From Planctomycetia bacterium (GTDB lineage Bacteria > Planctomycetota > Planctomycetia > Pirellulales > UBA1268): a DNA stretch of 18,966 nt. Under the pieces are notes generated by a model. The model was not told the DNA's origin. It saw nothing but the letters and a program-made list of their open reading frames with translations, and did no database searches. The position numbers and the translations under genes were made by a program. Below are positions 13,881 to 18,966 of this stretch, in pieces. How positions within the stretch are numbered: position 1 is the first letter of the stretch; each line of letters begins with the position of its first letter. The stretch is from the NCBI GenBank assembly GCA_009926295.1, contig RFPF01000028.1, forward strand, positions 1 to 18,966. Direction: 5' to 3'.

Positions 13881-14980
13881 GCCCGGCGCACGAGTCCGCG
13901 GATCAGGATGTCGCCGCCGGGGTTCGAGACATGCTCGATGTCGATGGATCGAGCGAGTTCGGCCGCAGCGCGGCCGTGGCCGGTGACGGCCGACGGGGTT
14001 TCGCCGCCGAGCAGTCGTGGTGCGACGAAGGCCCAGACCTCGTCGATGGCCCCGAGCGAGGCGAACGAGCCGAGCACCTCCGGGCCGCCTTCGACGAGGA
14101 GATTCGTGAGCCTCCGCCTCCCGAGTTCGGCGAGCAGGGCTGCCAGCCGGACATCGCGATCGGAAGATTCCGATCGCCAGGCTTCGCAGCCGGCCTTCTG
14201 GAGCCGTGCGATGCGTTCGGCCGGCGCGTGGGGGCCGACGGCGACCAGGAGCGGTGCTTCACGGGCCGAGCGCACGAGCCGGCTGTCGACCGAGAGCCGG
14301 GCGGTTCCGTCGAGCACGATGCGGAGCGGAACCCGCGGACCAGGGGGGCGGACCGTGAGGAGGGGGTCGTCGGCGAGCGCGGTTCCGATGCCCACGAGGA
14401 TTGCATCGCAGCGGCCGCGAAGATCGTGGACGAGGGCTCGCGACGGCTCCGAGGAAATCCAGCGATCGCTGCCGGCCGGCGGCGTCACGTGGCCATCGAG
14501 GCTCATGGCCCACTTCGCGATCACCCATGGGGAGCCCGTCGCGACGAGCTTCCCGAACGGGGCGACCAGCCGGGAAGCCTGTTCGCGACACAGCCCGGTT
14601 TCGACGGCGATACCCGCCGAGCGCAGGGCATCGAGCCCGCGGCCGGCCACCTCCGGAAAGGGGTCGCCCACGGCGACCACGACGCGGGCGATTCCCGCCG
14701 CGATGATCGCATCGGTGCAGGGGGGGGTCTTGCCGTGGTGGCAGCACGGTTCGAGGGTCACGAAGAGCGTCGCCCCGCGGGCCCGCTCTCCCGCCGCGGC
14801 GAGCGCGGCGGCCTCGGCGTGCGGCCCGCCGAACCGCTCGTGCCAGCCCGAGCCGATGGTGACGCCATCGGCGACGATCACGGCGCCCACCATGGGGTTC
14901 GGTTCGACGAAGCCCTCGCCGCGGCGGGCGAGTTCCAACGCCTGCCGCATCGCCGCCTCGTCGTGTGCGGTCCAGGCCAT
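13877..14980 (-). CDS. ribD: Bifunctional riboflavin biosynthesis deaminase/reductase RibD
   Basis: The enzyme performs two successive steps of riboflavin synthesis: deamination of the GTP cyclohydrolase II product, then NADPH-dependent reduction of the ribosyl side chain. The 367 residues match the family length. The N-terminal cytidine-deaminase-like domain (1 to about 145) carries PNPMVGAVIV and HAEAAAL, with zinc ligand H54 and catalytic E56. It also has TLEPCCHHGKTPPC, with zinc ligands C79 and C88. The reductase domain (about 150-365) has AKWAMSLDGH, ILVGIGTALADDPLLTVR and LLVEGGPEVLGSF. ATG at 14980 lies 14 bases after the stop of the upstream SEC-C gene, so they probably share a message. 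No other rib gene is nearby. Confidence 0.96.
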   Translation of the reverse strand: MAWTAHDEAAMRQALELARRGEGFVEPNPMVGAVIVADGVTIGSGWHERFGGPHAEAAALAAAGERARGATLFVTLEPCCHHGKTPPCTDAIIAAGIARVVVAVGDPFPEVAGRGLDALRSAGIAVETGLCREQASRLVAPFGKLVATGSPWVIAKWAMSLDGHVTPPAGSDRWISSEPSRALVHDLRGRCDAILVGIGTALADDPLLTVRPPGPRVPLRIVLDGTARLSVDSRLVRSAREAPLLVAVGPHAPAERIARLQKAGCEAWRSESSDRDVRLAALLAELGRRRLTNLLVEGGPEVLGSFASLGAIDEVWAFVAPRLLGGETPSAVTGHGRAAAELARSIDIEHVSNPGGDILIRGLVRRA

Positions 14981-14994
14981 GGCGGCTGCCGAAT

Positions 14995-17184
14995 TCAGTT
15001 CGGTGTCCAGAGGGTCTTCTTCTCCGATGTCTGGCCGGGAGGCGGTGGCGGGGAGGCTCCGGGCGTCCAGATGCCCGAGGCGGCGGAGCCCGCGGGCGCC
15101 GGGCCGCCGCCCAACGCGGGCGAGCCCGTCGCCACCCCGCCCGCCGCCTGAGCCGCCATCATCGCGGGCAGGTCGACGCCGGCCTCCATGAGGACCTGCG
15201 CGAGGGCCTCGAGCACCTTCTGGTCTCGGGCGTGGTCACGGCGCAGGCCGTCGAGCAGTCGTACGATGTCCGCCTGATCGCCCCGCTGCAGCCGGATGCG
15301 GAGCTCGGCCACGTCGATCATGCCGACGCCGACCTTGAGCACCTTGGCGAGTTCCCGCAGTCGGCCGATGATCTCGAGCTTCCGCACGCTCGTCGACGCA
15401 CGTTCCTCCAGCAGGCTGTAGGCCTCCCAGCGGTCCTCCGGCGTTGCGTCGGCCCGGGAAACGAGCGCGTCGGCCGCCAGTTCCGCCGCCAGCTCGAATC
15501 CGGCATCGACCGCCGTGAGGAACACGGCCCGCAACTGGTCGAGGTCCACCCGGGTGAAATCGAGGCGGTGCCAGCGCAGTGGCGGCACCTGCTCCAGGGG
15601 CTGGGCCGACTCGATCACGGGGGGCGTCGGCATGCCCAGTCTGCCGCGGATTGCTGTCCACGCGGCACTCTCGTCGCGTCCGCGGCCCGTGGCCTCCCCC
15701 TCATTCACCAGTGCCGCCACGCGCCGGGCGCCGGCAGGCTGCCCGAGGGCCTCGCGGGGAGTCCTGCCGAGGAGTTCGGGAAGCGCCGTGTCGGGCCACG
15801 AATCGACGAACCGCCGGTGGACCGCAGATCGCTGGGACTCGAGCATCACGTCGAGCGCGGACGGCGCACCGGCGGGGGTTCCGGCGGGCGGCACGTCGGG
15901 AGGCTGGGTGCGGAACTGCGCTCCGAGCAGCCAGCTGGTCGGTGTGGCCGCCGGCAGCGTCGCTGCGAGCGGCTCCCCGAATGCCGTGCCGAGCAGTCGT
16001 TCGACGACCGGGCGGGCTGCGGCCACGTCGGGCTGAAAACCCTGCAGCACCGCGAGCGGCTCCTGGTCGGTCTGGCGGCCGAAGACCAGGAGCGTCGCGA
16101 GGAGCCTGGCGGGCGCATCCGACGCGTGGGCCGTCTCGAAGACGCGCCACGCCGATCGCGGCGGCACGGCACCCCGATTGGTCCACTGCGAGCGGTCGTA
16201 CGGGGCCGGGTCGAAGTGCGCATCGTGCCGGAGTTTGTCCTCCAGCAGATCGAGGGCCGCGGCCCCGTCGGCTCCGAGCGTGAGTGTGGCCGAGCGGCGC
16301 TCGTATGCGATGCTCGGCGAACGATCCTCGTCGGCTTCCGTCTCGAGCGCGATCGCGCGGCCCGTCGCCTCGACGGCGTCATCGGCGGCCGTGCCCGGCA
16401 TGGAGGCCACCGCGAGCCAGGCTTCCGCGGCCTCGAACGGTCGGGCGAGCATCTCACACAGGGCCGCGATGTCCGTGAACAGGGCCCGGCTCTCGCCGGC
16501 CACGCCCTTGAGACCGCGAAATGCCGTAATCGCCTTGCCGAGCCGCCAGGCCCGGGCGTGCTGGAGACCCGTCTCGAAGTCCGGCCGCCACGGGGAGTCG
16601 GCCGGCGGCTCCTCCAGATGCACCTTCGTGCGGAGCGCGGCGGGGACGCCCGATGAGCCGACGACGGCGGCAAGCAACCGCTGCTCCTCGGCGGTGCCGA
16701 GCGACTTGTCGATCATCCACTCGACGAGTCCCTGGGCGAAGCCGGAGTGCCCCGCCTGGGCCCCCGCCTGGACGAGCGTCGCCGCGATCCGGACGAGGTC
16801 GGCGGAGATCTCGGCCCCGGCCGCCTCCCGTGCCCTGTCGAAGTGCGCGGCCGCCTCCTGGATCCTGCCGGCGATCGCGTCGGCGACCGCGGCGTGCCCG
16901 AGGGCCAGCGGGTTGTCGGGAAACGCCGCCAGGAAGGCCCGGCTCGTGTCCGCCGCCTCCGCGAACTTGCGCGTGGCGAGCTGCAGCTTCACCTGCGTCG
17001 CCATCAGGCAGGCGCGTCCCGGGTGCTTCACCGCCAGTCGATCGACCTGCTCGAGCGCGGCCGAGACCTGGTCGCCCTCGACGAGCCGATCGATCTGCTC
17101 GAGTTCGCCGGTCAGGTCGGCGCAGCAGAACTTGATCTTCTTGCCGGTGCCGCCGGGGCACGCCGCGTACGGGTCGATGGCCAT
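14995..17184 (-). CDS. SEC-C-like zinc-motif protein with helical repeats, unknown function
   Basis: The 729-residue product begins MAIDPYAACPGGTGKKIKFCC. This resembles the zinc-binding SEC-C motif (usual form CPCGSGKKYKKCC), but the second cysteine is glycine (G11). Only C9, C20 and C21 remain of the usual ligands. After it come amphipathic helix pairs (about 30-250: LEQVDRLAVKHPGRACLMA, FAEAADTSRAFLAAFPDNP) that look like TPR units. The middle is Ala-rich and less clear. More helices follow near 560-680, and the C-terminal tail (about 685-729) is Pro/Gly-rich and low in complexity. No signal peptide is seen, so it is probably cytoplasmic. The frame is open upstream to 17316, but ATG 17184 places the zinc motif at the extreme N-terminus, and AGGAG lies 11 bases before it. 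It sits upstream of ribD in the same direction and is divergent from the sigma-54 activator. Confidence 0.85.
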   Translation of the reverse strand: MAIDPYAACPGGTGKKIKFCCADLTGELEQIDRLVEGDQVSAALEQVDRLAVKHPGRACLMATQVKLQLATRKFAEAADTSRAFLAAFPDNPLALGHAAVADAIAGRIQEAAAHFDRAREAAGAEISADLVRIAATLVQAGAQAGHSGFAQGLVEWMIDKSLGTAEEQRLLAAVVGSSGVPAALRTKVHLEEPPADSPWRPDFETGLQHARAWRLGKAITAFRGLKGVAGESRALFTDIAALCEMLARPFEAAEAWLAVASMPGTAADDAVEATGRAIALETEADEDRSPSIAYERRSATLTLGADGAAALDLLEDKLRHDAHFDPAPYDRSQWTNRGAVPPRSAWRVFETAHASDAPARLLATLLVFGRQTDQEPLAVLQGFQPDVAAARPVVERLLGTAFGEPLAATLPAATPTSWLLGAQFRTQPPDVPPAGTPAGAPSALDVMLESQRSAVHRRFVDSWPDTALPELLGRTPREALGQPAGARRVAALVNEGEATGRGRDESAAWTAIRGRLGMPTPPVIESAQPLEQVPPLRWHRLDFTRVDLDQLRAVFLTAVDAGFELAAELAADALVSRADATPEDRWEAYSLLEERASTSVRKLEIIGRLRELAKVLKVGVGMIDVAELRIRLQRGDQADIVRLLDGLRRDHARDQKVLEALAQVLMEAGVDLPAMMAAQAAGGVATGSPALGGGPAPAGSAASGIWTPGASPPPPPGQTSEKKTLWTPN

Positions 17185-17215
17185 GGATGGCGAGGCTCCT
17201 GTCCGCTTTGGAAAA

Positions 17216-17234
17216 ATTCGAAAAAAGGTCGAAT
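17216..17234. promoter_or_regulatory. Inverted repeat ATTCGA-N7-TCGAAT, possible operator
   Basis: A perfect six-base dyad with a seven-base A/G-rich spacer lies 32 bases upstream of the SEC-C gene start, at or just downstream of its predicted transcription start. Its symmetry and AT-richness stand out in this GC-rich sequence. No regulator is identified for it; the adjacent activator is one candidate. Confidence 0.4.
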
Positions 17235-17240
17235 CCGCCG

Positions 17241-17269
17241 AATGTACCAGCGCCGGATGACGCTGTCGG
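17241..17269 (-). promoter_or_regulatory. Possible promoter of the SEC-C gene
   Basis: On the minus strand CCGACA (17264-17269) and TACATT (17241-17246) are separated by 17 bases, each matching four of six consensus bases. The predicted start would be near 17234. It overlaps the plus-strand promoter candidate at 17257-17285. Confidence 0.35.
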
Positions 17270-17285
17270 GGGTCGCAGCCATAAT
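17257..17285 (+). promoter_or_regulatory. Possible promoter of the sigma-54 activator gene
   Basis: ATGACG (17257-17262) and CATAAT (17280-17285) are spaced by 17 bases and match four and five of six consensus bases. The leader would be about 22 bases. No Shine-Dalgarno is visible before ATG 17315. Confidence 0.45.
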
Positions 17286-17314
17286 GCCGCCGGCGGGCCC
17301 CGAATCCAACCACC

Positions 17315-18709
<1,395 letters not shown>

Positions 18710-18710
18710 G

Positions 18711-18726
18711 ACAGGCTTCAGCCTGT
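18711..18726 (+). terminator. Short hairpin after the sigma-54 activator gene
   Basis: ACAGGCT-TC-AGCCTGT begins two bases after the stop codon. The stem is six to seven base pairs with no U-run. It may act as a terminator. Confidence 0.4.
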
Positions 18727-18749
18727 GCTTGCCTCACCACAGACGCGCC

Positions 18750-18890
18750 GGCTCGTGACTGCCCAGCCCCGCTCGCCGGACGTTCGCCTCGGCCCTCCAG
18801 GCCTCGGCTCTCTGCATGTCCGCTTCGCTTCGCCATCCTGGCTGCGCTCGCTCCCATAGCCCGGCTCGAGGGCATGGGCAGTCCCGATCC
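18750..18890 (+). repeat. MITE-like repeat unit 3 (141 bases, terminal inverted repeats)
   Basis: Terminal boxes are GGCTCGTGACTGCCC (18750-18764) and GGGCAGTCCCGATCC (18876-18890). The segment 18750-18865 is the reverse complement of 4329-4448 with about nine differences. It follows the end of the sigma-54 activator gene by 40 bases, again just 3' of a gene. It contains no credible reading frame. Confidence 0.85.
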
Positions 18891-18921
18891 TCCTCAACTG
18901 GCTCGACTGGAAAAACGGGGA

Positions 18922-18966
18922 GGCTCGGGGTTGCCCCTACCATTGAGCCGGCGTATGCAGGCAAGC
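18922..18966 (+). repeat. Start of a further repeat unit (cut by window end)
   Basis: The box GGCTCGGGGTTGCCC (18922-18936) is followed by CTACCATTGAGCCGGCG. That continuation is the same (in reverse complement) as the inner end of unit 1 at 4168-4184. Only 45 bases are in the window, so the unit presumably continues outside. Like the pair in the rpmI-rplT gap, two units thus lie close together, here separated by about 31 bases. Confidence 0.7.

Noticed and set aside
14965..16656. A plus-strand frame of over 560 codons opposite the SEC-C gene and the ribD start
   Set aside because: It is a GC-bias shadow with Arg/Gly-rich composition and no ribosome binding site; the minus-strand genes have clear motifs.

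Overview
The window looks like a chromosomal segment of a planctomycete, probably of the Pirellula-like group. This is inferred, because no 16S gene or other taxonomic marker is present. The evidence is the high GC content, a large sigma-70-family factor with N-terminal helix-turn-helix domains, several large secreted or anchored proteins of planctomycete type, and an orphan methanopterin-pathway formyltransferase (ftr/fhcD) in an otherwise bacterial gene set.

Layout. 1-1368 (minus): a sigma factor truncated by the window edge, with three apparent HTH modules before the sigma core. 1369-1770: divergent intergenic region. 1771-3132 (plus): protein of unknown function. 3303-8030 (plus): the translation cluster infC-rpmI-rplT-pheS-pheT. 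infC appears to start with AUC. rpmI and rplT are separated by about 540 bases holding two ~142-base repeat units with terminal inverted repeats. PheT lacks the usual N-terminal tRNA-binding OB domain. 8049-11443 (minus): a membrane-anchored protein with four DUF11-like domains, downstream of ftr. 11522-13858 (plus): large secreted protein of unknown function. 13877-17184 (minus): ribD, downstream of a large protein with an N-terminal SEC-C-like zinc motif. 17315-18709 (plus): a sigma-54 activator with a degenerate receiver domain and a GAFTNA loop. 18750-18966: another copy of the repeat, followed by the start of a further unit that leaves the window.

How the parts relate. The translation cluster is a normal bacterial operon core, and rplT, pheS and pheT are packed within 3-4 bases of each other. 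Two convergent gene pairs (pheT with the DUF11 gene, and the secreted-protein gene with ribD) meet at inverted repeats that contain both stop codons. The SEC-C gene and the sigma-54 activator diverge from a short region where promoter-like sequences for both strands overlap.

I found no phage, CRISPR, toxin-antitoxin, transposase, tRNA or rRNA gene. The most unusual items are the multi-HTH sigma factor, the MITE-like repeat family inserted inside a ribosomal protein operon, the PheT lacking its tRNA-binding domain, and the activator whose receiver domain has lost its phosphorylation site. All identifications come from reading the sequence by eye; no database search was run.
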